The notes under the pieces were generated by a model, which was given only the letters and a program-made list of their open reading frames with translations, ran no database searches and was not told where the DNA came from. From contig JAJXXG010000053.1 of the NCBI GenBank assembly GCA_021781255.1, positions 1-6,835 of the forward strand: a stretch of DNA of 6,835 nucleotides. Direction: 5' to 3'. This document shows, in pieces, positions 1-5,869 of this stretch. Within the stretch, counting starts at the first letter, position 1. Each line of letters begins with the position of its first letter. The DNA comes from Acidobacteriota bacterium. GTDB lineage: Bacteria; Acidobacteriota; Terriglobia; Terriglobales; Acidobacteriaceae. A program made the translations under genes and the position numbers.

Positions 1-1
1 G

Positions 2-874
2 CAGGTCTATCTCGCCTCTGACCCGCTCCACCCCGATCGCCTGACCGCGCTCACCGACTTCAATCCCATCTTTGCCCAGCGCGCCCAGCCCGAGTGGCAG
101 CCCTACACCTGGAAGTCCGATGACGGGCGCACCATCGAGGGCGTACTCATCTTCCCTCCCGGCAAAAAAGGCGCCCGCCATCTCCGCATGTTCACCCTCA
201 TCCACGGTGGACCAGCCGACGCAGATGGAAACCGCTTCGGAGCAGACTGGTACGACTGGGCCACCTTCGCCGCCGACAACGGCTGGCTCGTCTTCCGGCC
301 GAACTATCGCGGCTCCTCCGGATACGGCGACGACTTCATGCTTGAAATCGCTCCGCACCTGGTCTCCAGGCCTGGCCGCGACATCCTCGCCGGCGTCGAT
401 GCGCTCGTAAAGGACGGCTACGCCGACCCCGATCACCTCGCCATTGGCGGCTACAGCTACGGCGGCTACATGACCAACTGGCTCATCACCCAGACCACTC
501 GCTTCAAGTCCGCCGTAACCGGCGCGGGAGCCGTTGAGCATGCCGCCAATTGGGGCAACGACGACGAAACATGGGACGATGCCTGGTACCTGGGCGGCCG
601 CCCATGGGAGAACCCAGGCATCTACCAGAGCGAAGCCGCCCTCTTCCAGTTCAACAAGGTCAAGACGCCCACCCATCTCGTCCAAGGCGGCGCCGACATC
701 CGCGTAAGCTATCTCGAGGGAGTCACCATGGAACGCGCACTCCAGTCCCTCGGCATCCCCCACACTTTCCTCGTCTTCCCCGGAGAGGGTCACGGACTCC
801 CCGTGTATCCCTGGCATGGATATATCAAGGTGCGCGAGGAACTCAAGTGGCTGGACAAATATGATGGGAAGTAG
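2..874 (+). CDS. S9 family peptidase (prolyl oligopeptidase / acylaminoacyl-peptidase type), C-terminal part
   Basis: This is a serine hydrolase of the alpha/beta fold. The family cleaves peptides near a C-terminal proline or acylated N-terminus, often in the periplasm. The frame is open from base 2, so the gene starts outside the window; 290 residues remain, covering the whole catalytic domain. The nucleophile elbow GGYSYGGY carries the serine (codon 455-457). The acid is probably the Asp of GGADIR (codon 695-697), and the His of GEGHGL (codon 791-793) completes the triad in the normal order. The stretch NYRGSSGYG, just after the first core strands, is also typical of the family. The missing N-terminal part would hold the beta-propeller and any signal peptide. 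An ATG at 188 lies inside the fold and is not a credible start. The exact subfamily and substrate cannot be told from this part. Confidence 0.93.
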   Translation, partial: QVYLASDPLHPDRLTALTDFNPIFAQRAQPEWQPYTWKSDDGRTIEGVLIFPPGKKGARHLRMFTLIHGGPADADGNRFGADWYDWATFAADNGWLVFRPNYRGSSGYGDDFMLEIAPHLVSRPGRDILAGVDALVKDGYADPDHLAIGGYSYGGYMTNWLITQTTRFKSAVTGAGAVEHAANWGNDDETWDDAWYLGGRPWENPGIYQSEAALFQFNKVKTPTHLVQGGADIRVSYLEGVTMERALQSLGIPHTFLVFPGEGHGLPVYPWHGYIKVREELKWLDKYDGK

Positions 875-883
875 CCGATAGCA

Positions 884-917
884 GTTCGCAGCCGGTTGCG
901 AACCAGCAGCCGGCTGC
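884..917. terminator. Two adjacent dyad symmetries after the peptidase gene; possible terminator without a T-run
   Basis: GTTCGCA (884-890) and TGCGAAC (897-903) form perfect 7-bp arms around a 6-base loop. The perfect 12-base palindrome GCAGCCGGCTGC follows at 906-917. The pair starts 10 bases after the peptidase stop and precedes the permease gene, so transcription termination or 3'-end protection is plausible. No T-run follows, so a classical intrinsic terminator is not shown. The symmetry is seen; the function is inferred. Confidence 0.35.
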
Positions 918-976
918 GTCTCATCATTCTGGAAGCCGCAGCTCGCTCTGGCGCATCTTGTTCTGTGTAGGACCGA

Positions 977-2251
977 ATGATTCAGACCGAAGAAGCCCGC
1001 AGACACGCATTCGAGCAGACGCTGCTCAGTGCCCGCCGCACCATGCTCCTCAGCGAAACGCTCAAGCTGGCCATCGACAGCTTTCGCTCCAGCAAGCTCC
1101 GCTTCGCGCTCACCGCGCTCGGCATGGTCATCGGCACCGCCTCGGTTATCCTCGTCGTCACCATCGGGCTCACAGGCAAGCGCTTCATCCTCGAGGAAAT
1201 CCAGAAGATCGGCACCAACTCGGTCGAGCTCGAATACTCAGGTGGCGGCGCCACCGGCACTGAAAATGTCCTCTACAACGACTACCTCACCCGCGAAGAC
1301 GAAAAGGCCGTCGTAGCCCAGGTCCCCGGTGTCCTCTATTCCTCGCCCGTGCTCGAAATGCACGACCGCATCAGCTTCGGTGGCGGCGTCGTCAAAGACA
1401 CCCTGGTCCTCGGCGTCAGCCCGCAATATCGCTACATCCGCAACCTGCTCATTCCCGTCGGCCGCTTCCTCGACGAAACCGATGACTCGGCACACATCAA
1501 GTGCGCCGTCGTCACGGAGGCGTTCGCCCGCGAGCGCTACGGCAGCTCAGACGCCGCCCTCGGTAAGGAATTTGAAATCAGCGGCATACCCTTCACCATC
1601 ATCGGCGTCTTCAGGCTCAGCACAGACGATATGGGACAGTCGGAAATCGCCGACCAGACCATCCTCATCCCCTATTCCGTCGCCCGCTACTTCACCGGAA
1701 CCGAGAACGTAAAGCAAATTTACTTCTCCATGCGCACCATGGAGGAAGTGCCTGATGCCAGCCGCGAAATCGTCCGCATCGTCAGCGCACGCCACAGAAC
1801 GAACTCCGTCTACAAAGCACAGAACTTGAAGGAGTTGCTTAACACGGCTGCCACCATCTCCGATGCCCTCACCGCCATCCTCGTCTTGGTCGCCGCCGTT
1901 ACCCTCGCCGTCGGGGGCGTGGGCATCATGAACATCATGCTCGCCACCGTCCGCTCCCGCATCCGCGAAATCGGAATCCGCAAGGCCATGGGCGCCACCT
2001 ACCGCGAAATCAAGTTGCAATTCCTCGCCGAAGCGGTGATCATCTCGCTCGCCGGCGGGGTCGCCGGCACGCTGGTCGGAATGGCCGTGCCGCTGTCCAT
2101 ACGGATCTTCACCAACTACCCTCTGCCCATTTCGGGCCTCTCGGTCCTGGTCGCTCTGGCCGCCGCCACCATCGTGGGCGTCATCTTCGGAACCGTCCCC
2201 GCCACGCGCGCCGCGCAGTTGGACCCCGTCGAGTCTCTCAAGTATGAGTAA
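977..2251 (+). CDS. MacB/FtsX-type ABC transporter permease
   Basis: This is a 424-residue inner-membrane subunit of a type VII (MacB-like) ABC system. Such systems do not form a channel; they transmit ATPase motion to periplasmic partners for efflux or lipoprotein/peptide handling. Layout: a cytoplasmic N-terminal stretch; a first membrane helix at about 41-62 (LTALGMVIGTASVILVV); a MacB_PCD-like periplasmic domain to about residue 285; then an FtsX domain with three helices at about 296-324, 349-371 and 385-406. The cytoplasmic REIGIRKAMGA (about 330-340) is the usual coupling motif, and the protein ends with the typical RAAQLDPVESLKYE. There is no ATP-binding domain, so a separate ATPase and usually a membrane-fusion protein are expected; neither is in the window. 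AGGA at 969-972 lies close to ATG 977. An internal ATG at 1043 (MLLSETLKLAIDSFR) matches the usual family N-terminus and could be the true start. The substrate is unknown. Confidence 0.93.
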   Translation: MIQTEEARRHAFEQTLLSARRTMLLSETLKLAIDSFRSSKLRFALTALGMVIGTASVILVVTIGLTGKRFILEEIQKIGTNSVELEYSGGGATGTENVLYNDYLTREDEKAVVAQVPGVLYSSPVLEMHDRISFGGGVVKDTLVLGVSPQYRYIRNLLIPVGRFLDETDDSAHIKCAVVTEAFARERYGSSDAALGKEFEISGIPFTIIGVFRLSTDDMGQSEIADQTILIPYSVARYFTGTENVKQIYFSMRTMEEVPDASREIVRIVSARHRTNSVYKAQNLKELLNTAATISDALTAILVLVAAVTLAVGGVGIMNIMLATVRSRIREIGIRKAMGATYREIKLQFLAEAVIISLAGGVAGTLVGMAVPLSIRIFTNYPLPISGLSVLVALAAATIVGVIFGTVPATRAAQLDPVESLKYE

Positions 2252-2408
2252 TCCACAGCAGCCCGCAGACAAGCCCGAAGCTGGGCAGAATGACGAGCCC
2301 GCCCAGGGCCCGAATCTCGTCCTGCTCTACAGCATCATCGTCATCGCCATGGCCGCGGCCATCGGCTTGGCTCTGTTAATCGTGCTGCCCTTCTATCACC
2401 GGCGCTGA
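2244..2408 (+). CDS. Small single-pass membrane protein, 54 residues
   Basis: The start codon lies inside the permease gene and the two overlap by 8 bp (2244-2251), which suggests translational coupling. The first ~25 residues are hydrophilic and rich in Pro, Gln, Asp and Glu. One long hydrophobic helix follows at about 25-50 (NLVLLYSIIVIAMAAAIGLA onward), ending in the positively charged tail YHRR. This predicts a single membrane span, although the charge pattern also allows N-out/C-in. Third codon positions are strongly G/C, as in the neighbouring genes, which supports real coding. I do not recognise a family. From its position it may assist or regulate the transporter, but that is inference. 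Its end overlaps the opposite-strand zinc-ribbon gene by 13 bp. Confidence 0.7.
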   Translation: MSNPQQPADKPEAGQNDEPAQGPNLVLLYSIIVIAMAAAIGLALLIVLPFYHRR

Positions 2409-2599
2409 AATCCCTCAGGCTGGCCCTCTGCCCGCTCCACAATCAGCACAGGAATCCCATCCACCACCGGATATGCGCGACCGCAGCCCGCGCAGACCAT
2501 CTTGTCCGCAGCCGGTTGTAGCACGCCCAGGCAGGCCGGGCACGCCAGTTCGCTGGTCCACTCTTCAAAGGCGGAAAATTTAGCTTGTTCGGCAGGCAT
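2396..2599 (-). CDS. Trm112-like (UPF0434/YcaR type) zinc-ribbon protein
   Basis: This 67-residue protein has the Trm112p-like pattern. An acidic N-terminal stretch leads to LACPACLGVL (Cys20, Cys23), then MVCAGCGRAYP (Cys36, Cys39), then the signature VVDGIPVLI (about 45-53). The four cysteines should bind one zinc ion. Eukaryotic and archaeal Trm112 activates methyltransferases of tRNA, rRNA and release factors; the job of the bacterial versions is poorly defined. Only one in-frame ATG gives this N-terminus. No strong ribosome site precedes it, and it starts 10 bases after the plsX stop, so translation probably depends on reading through the operon. The stretch after residue 55 (ERAEGQPEGFQRR) is a short charged tail. 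Confidence 0.88.
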   Translation of the reverse strand: MPAEQAKFSAFEEWTSELACPACLGVLQPAADKMVCAGCGRAYPVVDGIPVLIVERAEGQPEGFQRR

Positions 2600-2609
2600 C
2601 GGTCTGGCG

Positions 2610-3659
2610 CTACTGCACCGCGCTGCCCGGCTTGGCCGGTTGAGCGGCAGCACGCTGCGGACGGCTGGCAAACTCCGCCTCAATGCGCTCATTCGTGCCC
2701 GCCTTGGCAAACTCGTGCGCCACGCGAATGCCATTGTAGATGGCGTTGTCGTTGGACGACCCGTGCCCAATGATGCACACCCCGCGCACGCCCAGCAGCG
2801 GCGCGCCGCCGTACTCGGTGTAGTCCAGCCGCCGCCGGAAGTCGTTGAAGGCCCGCCGCGAAAGCAGCGCGCCAACCTGGGCCGTCACCGTCCGTGTCAG
2901 AGACTCGCGCAGCACGTCGCGCACAAAGCGCCCGATGCCCTCGCTCGTCTTCAGCGCCACATTGCCCACAAAGCCGTCGCACACAATCACGTCCGCATGG
3001 CCGTTGAAAATGTCTCGCCCCTCCACGTTGCCGATAAAGTGAATCGGCAGCGCCTTCAGCAGCGGAAACGCCTCGCGCGTCAGCTCATTGCCCTTGGTCT
3101 CTTCCTCGCCAATGGAGAGCAGGCCCACCCGCGGCTCGCGAATCTTCAGCACGCTCCGGGCATACATCTCGCCCATCACCGCAAACTGCTCCAGGTTGTG
3201 CGCCTTGCTGTCCACGTTCGCGCCCACATCAAGCAGCACGCACGGGTTCCCTTTGGACGTAGGCATCGGCGTCGCCAGCGCCGGCCGGTCCACGCCCGGC
3301 ATCACACCCAGCACCATCTTGGCCGTGACCATGGCCGCGCCCGTGTTGCCCGCGGTCACAAACCCCGCGCACTTGCGCTCGCGCACCAGCTTCAGCCCCA
3401 CGCGCATTGAGCTGTCGCGCTTGGTCCGTACCGCGTGCGCCGCCTTCTCATCCATCCCAATGCGCTCAGACGCATGGTGGATGACGATCGGCAGATCCTC
3501 GTTTTCCAGGTGCTCGTCCAGCAGGTCGCGCAGCTCCGGCTCAGGCCCGATAAGATGCACCCGCACAGGCAAGGTCCGGCAGGCAAGAATCGCCCCCCGG
3601 ATCTCCGGCTCGGGCGCCTTGTCGGATCCAACCGCGTCCAGCGCAATATCGATGAGCAT
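2610..3659 (-). CDS. plsX: Phosphate acyltransferase PlsX
   Basis: PlsX converts acyl-ACP and inorganic phosphate to acyl-phosphate, the acyl donor for PlsY in the first step of phosphatidic acid synthesis. It works as a peripheral enzyme at the inner face of the cytoplasmic membrane. The 349 residues match the usual size of about 330-350. Family landmarks are all present in order: the N-terminal [13 protein letters not shown] (usually DAMGGD), TAGNTGA at 102-108, LLDVGAN at 142-148, [12 protein letters not shown] at about 182-193, [13 protein letters not shown] ending near 220, [15 protein letters not shown] at 227-241 and [11 protein letters not shown] at 283-293. The C-terminal ~25 residues are an Ala/Pro/Gln-rich tail, probably disordered. 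The start is 11 bases after the rpmF stop, and no strong Shine-Dalgarno site is visible. The rpmF-plsX order is conserved in many bacteria; fabH, the usual next gene in proteobacteria, is not the neighbour here. Confidence 0.97.
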   Translation of the reverse strand: MLIDIALDAVGSDKAPEPEIRGAILACRTLPVRVHLIGPEPELRDLLDEHLENEDLPIVIHHASERIGMDEKAAHAVRTKRDSSMRVGLKLVRERKCAGFVTAGNTGAAMVTAKMVLGVMPGVDRPALATPMPTSKGNPCVLLDVGANVDSKAHNLEQFAVMGEMYARSVLKIREPRVGLLSIGEEETKGNELTREAFPLLKALPIHFIGNVEGRDIFNGHADVIVCDGFVGNVALKTSEGIGRFVRDVLRESLTRTVTAQVGALLSRRAFNDFRRRLDYTEYGGAPLLGVRGVCIIGHGSSNDNAIYNGIRVAHEFAKAGTNERIEAEFASRPQRAAAQPAKPGSAVQ

Positions 3660-3670
3660 GGGCGCCCGAT

Positions 3671-3859
3671 CTACTTCGTGGCTTCCTTCGTTTCAACAAC
3701 CGCGCGGCCCTTGTACTCGCCGCACTTGGCGCAGGCGCGATGGGGCAGCTTCTTCTCGTGACAGTTGGGGCACTCTGACAGGCCCACAGCCGTCAGAAAA
3801 TCGTGAGAGCGGCGCAGTGCAGTCCGGCGCGTCGAGTGGCGCCTTTTCGGATTAGGCAT
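3671..3859 (-). CDS. rpmF: 50S ribosomal protein bL32
   Basis: A 62-residue ribosomal protein of the large subunit. It begins with the signature [12 protein letters not shown], which contacts rRNA. A zinc ribbon follows, ECPNC (Cys35, Cys38) and then ACAKC (Cys48, Cys51), so this is the cysteine-containing, zinc-binding form. A longer reading from 3886 adds nine residues unlike any bL32. The ATG at 3859 gives the family N-terminus and has a good ribosome site (AAAGGAA), so I chose it. It lies between yceD and plsX on the same strand. The 3' neighbour plsX begins 11 bases on, consistent with one transcript. Confidence 0.98.
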   Translation of the reverse strand: MPNPKRRHSTRRTALRRSHDFLTAVGLSECPNCHEKKLPHRACAKCGEYKGRAVVETKEATK

Positions 3860-3866
3860 GATGCAA

Positions 3867-3873
3867 TTCCTTT
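3867..3873 (-). promoter_or_regulatory. Ribosome binding site of rpmF
   Basis: AAAGGAA on the minus strand ends about seven bases before ATG 3859. It decides for this start over the longer alternative at 3886, which lies upstream of the site. Confidence 0.75.
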
Positions 3874-3974
3874 CGTGTCCTCGCAAGCTTCAGTTCCGTC
3901 CGGCTTCAGGCCACACTCGGCCTGCACTGCCATGCGGCGCGTGCTGGACACCCTGAATCTCTCGGGGTCGTTCT

Positions 3975-4526
3975 TCAGGACTTTATCCGGCCACGGAGCC
4001 CTGACAACGCCTCCCAGCGGGGGTCCGACGGACCCTCTTCGCAGGAACACGCCTCCAGGTTGCGATTCTTCCCGCAGCGAGGGCAAAGTCCTTTGCAGTC
4101 AGGCTTGCACAGCGTCCTGACCGGCAGGGACAAAAGCACCTGCTCGCGCAGCACATCCTCAAGCAAAAGACTGTCCTTTTGATAATAACCGATTTCTGTC
4201 TCCGGCGCTGTAATCGCCCGCTCCGAGCCCCCTGCATCCGCACCCACAGGCCGGAAAATCAGGTCAAACTCCGCCGCCAGCGGAATCTCCACCGGCTCCA
4301 CACAGCGCGCACACGGAACCTCAAACCTGCCCTTGAACTGACCCCGCAGCCGAATATCGGCCACAATGTCCTTGGGGCCCCGGTGCTCGTGAATCACCTC
4401 GGCCTGCCCTGAAGTGGCCAGGTCCCCCTTCTGCTCGGCCTCGTCGCCGAAATCCACCGCCCCCGGAGCCAGCTCCAGGTCAAACTCAATCGGCTCCCGC
4501 TCCAGTTCGCTTACTTTGAACTCCAT
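3975..4526 (-). CDS. yceD: YceD family protein (DUF177), large-subunit rRNA accumulation protein
   Basis: This 183-residue protein belongs to the DUF177/YceD family, which is linked to 23S rRNA accumulation and is typically encoded directly before rpmF, as here. The N-terminal half is acidic. A first cysteine pair is seen in PCARCVEPVE (Cys72, Cys75), followed by the acidic strand FDLIFRPV. Next comes the conserved block IGYYQKDSLLLEDVLREQVL (about 112-131) and LSLPVRTLC. The end holds the signature C-x3-C-x3-C-x2-C (Cys140, 144, 148, 151: CKPDCKGLCPRCG), with two more cysteines at 160 and 162. The protein ends in the expected DPRWEALSGLR region. A weak TAGG about eight bases upstream of the ATG is the only ribosome-site candidate. 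It is the first gene of the minus-strand cluster. Confidence 0.94.
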   Translation of the reverse strand: MEFKVSELEREPIEFDLELAPGAVDFGDEAEQKGDLATSGQAEVIHEHRGPKDIVADIRLRGQFKGRFEVPCARCVEPVEIPLAAEFDLIFRPVGADAGGSERAITAPETEIGYYQKDSLLLEDVLREQVLLSLPVRTLCKPDCKGLCPRCGKNRNLEACSCEEGPSDPRWEALSGLRGRIKS

Positions 4527-4532
4527 GCTATG

Positions 4533-4561
4533 AGCCTACGGCGGACCCAACCCGCCGTCAA
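4533..4561 (-). promoter_or_regulatory. Candidate promoter of the yceD-rpmF-plsX cluster
   Basis: On the minus strand TTGACG (4561-4556) and TAGGCT (4538-4533) are 17 bases apart, and the yceD ATG follows six bases later. The -35 match is good and the -10 match poor. If used, it would give an almost leaderless transcript. GGCGG/CCGCC arms (4540-4544, 4552-4556) lie in the spacer. This is a weak, motif-only call. Confidence 0.25.
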
Positions 4562-4615
4562 TCCACACCCGCCCGGGCGCTTACCTCACATCTCAACCAA
4601 TCAATGCAGAATAGG

Positions 4616-4647
4616 TACCCCACATCTCGCTTTTAAGATGTGGGATT
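4616..4647. repeat. Hairpin repeat with CCCACATCT arms upstream of yceD
   Basis: CCCACATCT (4619-4627) and AGATGTGGG (4636-4644) are perfect 9-bp arms around the loop CGCTTTTA. A partial echo of the left arm, CTCACATCTC, occurs at 4585-4594. Similar ACCCCACATCTCG-type hairpins are, from memory, common interspersed repeats in acidobacterial genomes. The sequence differs from the CCCCGGTCCC hairpins to its right, so it is a second repeat family. It sits upstream of yceD and is not followed by a T-run in either direction. Confidence 0.6.
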
Positions 4648-4688
4648 CCACGACCTCAATCCTCTACGGTCACCCACCCTCGTCGGAG

Positions 4689-4836
4689 GGCAGGTGGCCC
4701 CGGTCCCGATGATCAATCCGCACCACATTGAGGGTGCCCCCGGTCCCTCGCTTTTGGGGACCGGGGATGGTGGAAGCACCGTTCTATGCCGCTCATTCGC
4801 AAGTGGAGTATCCTCGCGGTGCATGAAAGGCAAGCG
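4689..4836 (+). mobile_element. Truncated copy (left end only) of the RAYT-derived miniature element
   Basis: About 147 bases that match the left ends of the two fuller copies at 4836 and 5870. It begins with GGCAG-GTGGCCCCGGTCCC and includes the REP-like hairpin (4738-4747 with 4757-4766). It then runs through the remnant transposase start codon (ATG 4823) and stops about five codons later, exactly where the next copy begins. In several positions, for example CCGCACCACATTGAGGG and GCCGCTCATTCGC, it agrees with the distant copy at 5870 rather than with its direct neighbour. It is therefore not a simple recent tandem slip of the adjacent copy. Confidence 0.8.
4738..4766. repeat. REP-like hairpin, CCCCGGTCCC arms
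   Basis: Perfect 10-bp arms CCCCGGTCCC and GGGACCGGGG around the 9-base loop TCGCTTTTG. The same hairpin recurs at 4885-4913 in the same orientation and, inverted, at about 5139-5167. A version with a C-A mismatch is at about 5919-5947, and a damaged inverted one is at about 6174-6197. Confidence 0.85.
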
Positions 4837-5213
4837 GCAGGTGGCCCCGGTCCCGATGACCTATCCGCGCCACATTGATGGTGCCCCCGGTCCCTCGCTT
4901 TTGGGGACCGGGGATGGTGGAAGCACCGTTCTATGCCTCTCATTGGCAAGTGGAGTATCCTCGCGGTGCATGAAAGGCGAGCGCACTCGTTCTCAACAAA
5001 CGGGGGAGTTTCACTTCCTCACCTTCAGTTGCTATCGGCGTCGAGGCTGCTTGTCGGCGGCTGCTGCCATGGATCTCTTTGAAGAGGCTGGCAACTGCCC
5101 GAGTGGATGCGCGATCGACAAACCGCTTCCTCGATCTCCCCGGTCCCCAAAAGCGAGGGACCGGGGGCACCATCGACAGGTTAGAATCCCCCCAGAGATC
5201 GGGGCCACCCGCC
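4836..5213 (+). mobile_element. RAYT-derived MITE-like element, copy A (378 bp)
   Basis: The left end GGCAGGTGGCCCCGGTC and the reverse complement of the right end, GGCGGGTGGCCCCGATC, are nearly identical. The match resumes after a diverged ~25-base middle with GATGGTGCCCC and the full CCCCGGTCCC hairpin, so each terminal inverted repeat is about 80 bases and contains one REP-like stem-loop. The interior holds both ends of a transposase gene with its centre missing (see the pseudogene entry). No target-site duplication is visible, as expected for HUH/RAYT-type movement. The size, inverted ends and lost catalytic core fit a non-autonomous element that would need an intact RAYT elsewhere in the genome. 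The structure is seen; mobility is inferred. Confidence 0.8.
4970..5184 (+). pseudogene. Internally deleted REP-associated tyrosine transposase remnant, copy A
   Basis: From ATG 4970 the frame gives about 40 residues with the N-terminal signature of Y1/RAYT transposases: QQTGEFHFLTFSCYRRR and then AAAMDLFEEA. At about 5088-5091 the homology stops. From 5089, one frame over, a 31-codon C-terminal-like tail runs from WQLPEWMRDRQTASS through PVPKSEGPGAP to TAG at 5182-5184. The last ~14 codons lie inside the right-end REP hairpin. The HUH motif (usually in MPEHVHLL) and the catalytic tyrosine are absent, and the two parts are out of frame, so no active enzyme can be made. A full RAYT is usually about 150-230 residues. 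The N-terminal assignment is strong; the C-terminal tail is my inference. Confidence 0.75.
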
Positions 5214-5327
5214 AATGGACACTCCAACAACTGAATGCGCCAATGCCCACGCGACCGGGACTACCGGGCTATAGTCCTTGGCCTATCATGCCACCTATCT
5301 ATTCGATTCCATAGTCATTGGCTGCTT

Positions 5328-5335
5328 GGGAGGGG
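5328..5335 (+). promoter_or_regulatory. Ribosome binding site of the 166-residue orphan gene
   Basis: GGGAGGGG ends six bases before ATG 5342 and decides for that start over the upstream TTG at 5318, which lies before the site. Confidence 0.7.
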
Positions 5336-5341
5336 TTAAGT

Positions 5342-5842
5342 ATGGATCAACTCGAACAGATTGAGGACGCAATTTCGGCTGGGTCTGAGTTGCACTCGAC
5401 ATACCGAAATGATTTGCACGTTACCATTCGCATCGCAAAGGATTTCTATGATTTCCTCGCAAAACATAGAGACGCTCCTGATGGAGAACAGATCGACTAT
5501 ATGGCCGGAACAATCAGATCGGGTATTGACGAGTTCTATTTGCTGGCATATGGCTGTCGGGGCATTATCAAAGATGAAGCGAACTGGAATCTTGATCCGC
5601 AAGAGCAATGGAATTTTCCTGTGTTGCGAGAACGGTTCATGAAGACTTTCGAACATCTTGTCGAGCCTGATTTGAGGGCTTCGGAACGACTGACATCTTT
5701 GTTTGTTCTCACGCATCTTGAGCTTGTATTTTTGGCGCTATACTTCCCTTTCGCCATATTCGCGGAGAGCGCCAGTGATTCAATGAGTATCAAGGAAAGT
5801 CTCGAATCCATCAGGAAAATGATTGGTGACAAGACAAGCTAA
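5342..5842 (+). CDS. Hypothetical protein, 166 residues, between two miniature elements
   Basis: I do not recognise this family. The product looks soluble, acidic and mostly helical, opening with MDQLEQIEDAISAGSELHS. Near residues 118-140 is a hydrophobic stretch (FVLTHLELVFLALYFPFAIF) that could be a buried or membrane-associated helix; it is interrupted by His, Glu and Pro, so a true membrane span is uncertain. There is no signal peptide or catalytic motif I can name. Base use differs sharply from the window's core genes: 25 G/C of 60 at 5401-5460 against 37 of 60 at 1921-1980 in the permease. This suggests separate origin. The gene lies alone between two direct copies of the RAYT-derived element. 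The strong ribosome site and intact frame argue that it is or was expressed. Confidence 0.72.
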   Translation: MDQLEQIEDAISAGSELHSTYRNDLHVTIRIAKDFYDFLAKHRDAPDGEQIDYMAGTIRSGIDEFYLLAYGCRGIIKDEANWNLDPQEQWNFPVLRERFMKTFEHLVEPDLRASERLTSLFVLTHLELVFLALYFPFAIFAESASDSMSIKESLESIRKMIGDKTS

Positions 5843-5869
5843 ACCAGGGAAGTAGATTGATTACGATTC

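Noticed and set aside
1547..2272. 241-codon open frame on the minus strand opposite the permease
   Set aside because: Gly/Asp-rich low-complexity translation, fully covered by the well-supported permease gene; a shadow of its codon bias.
2502..3410. 302-codon open frame on the plus strand opposite plsX
   Set aside because: His/Arg/Ala-rich shadow translation of a clear plsX gene.
3793..4086. Minus-strand open frame spanning the yceD end, leader and rpmF start
   Set aside because: It overlaps two certain genes in another phase and shows no recognisable protein; only the leader portion is otherwise unexplained.
4640..5314. Open frame of 224 codons running through the repeats
   Set aside because: It simply reads through the repeated element heads (the same peptide appears twice) and then the transposase remnant; it is an accident of the GC-rich repeat having no stops in that frame.
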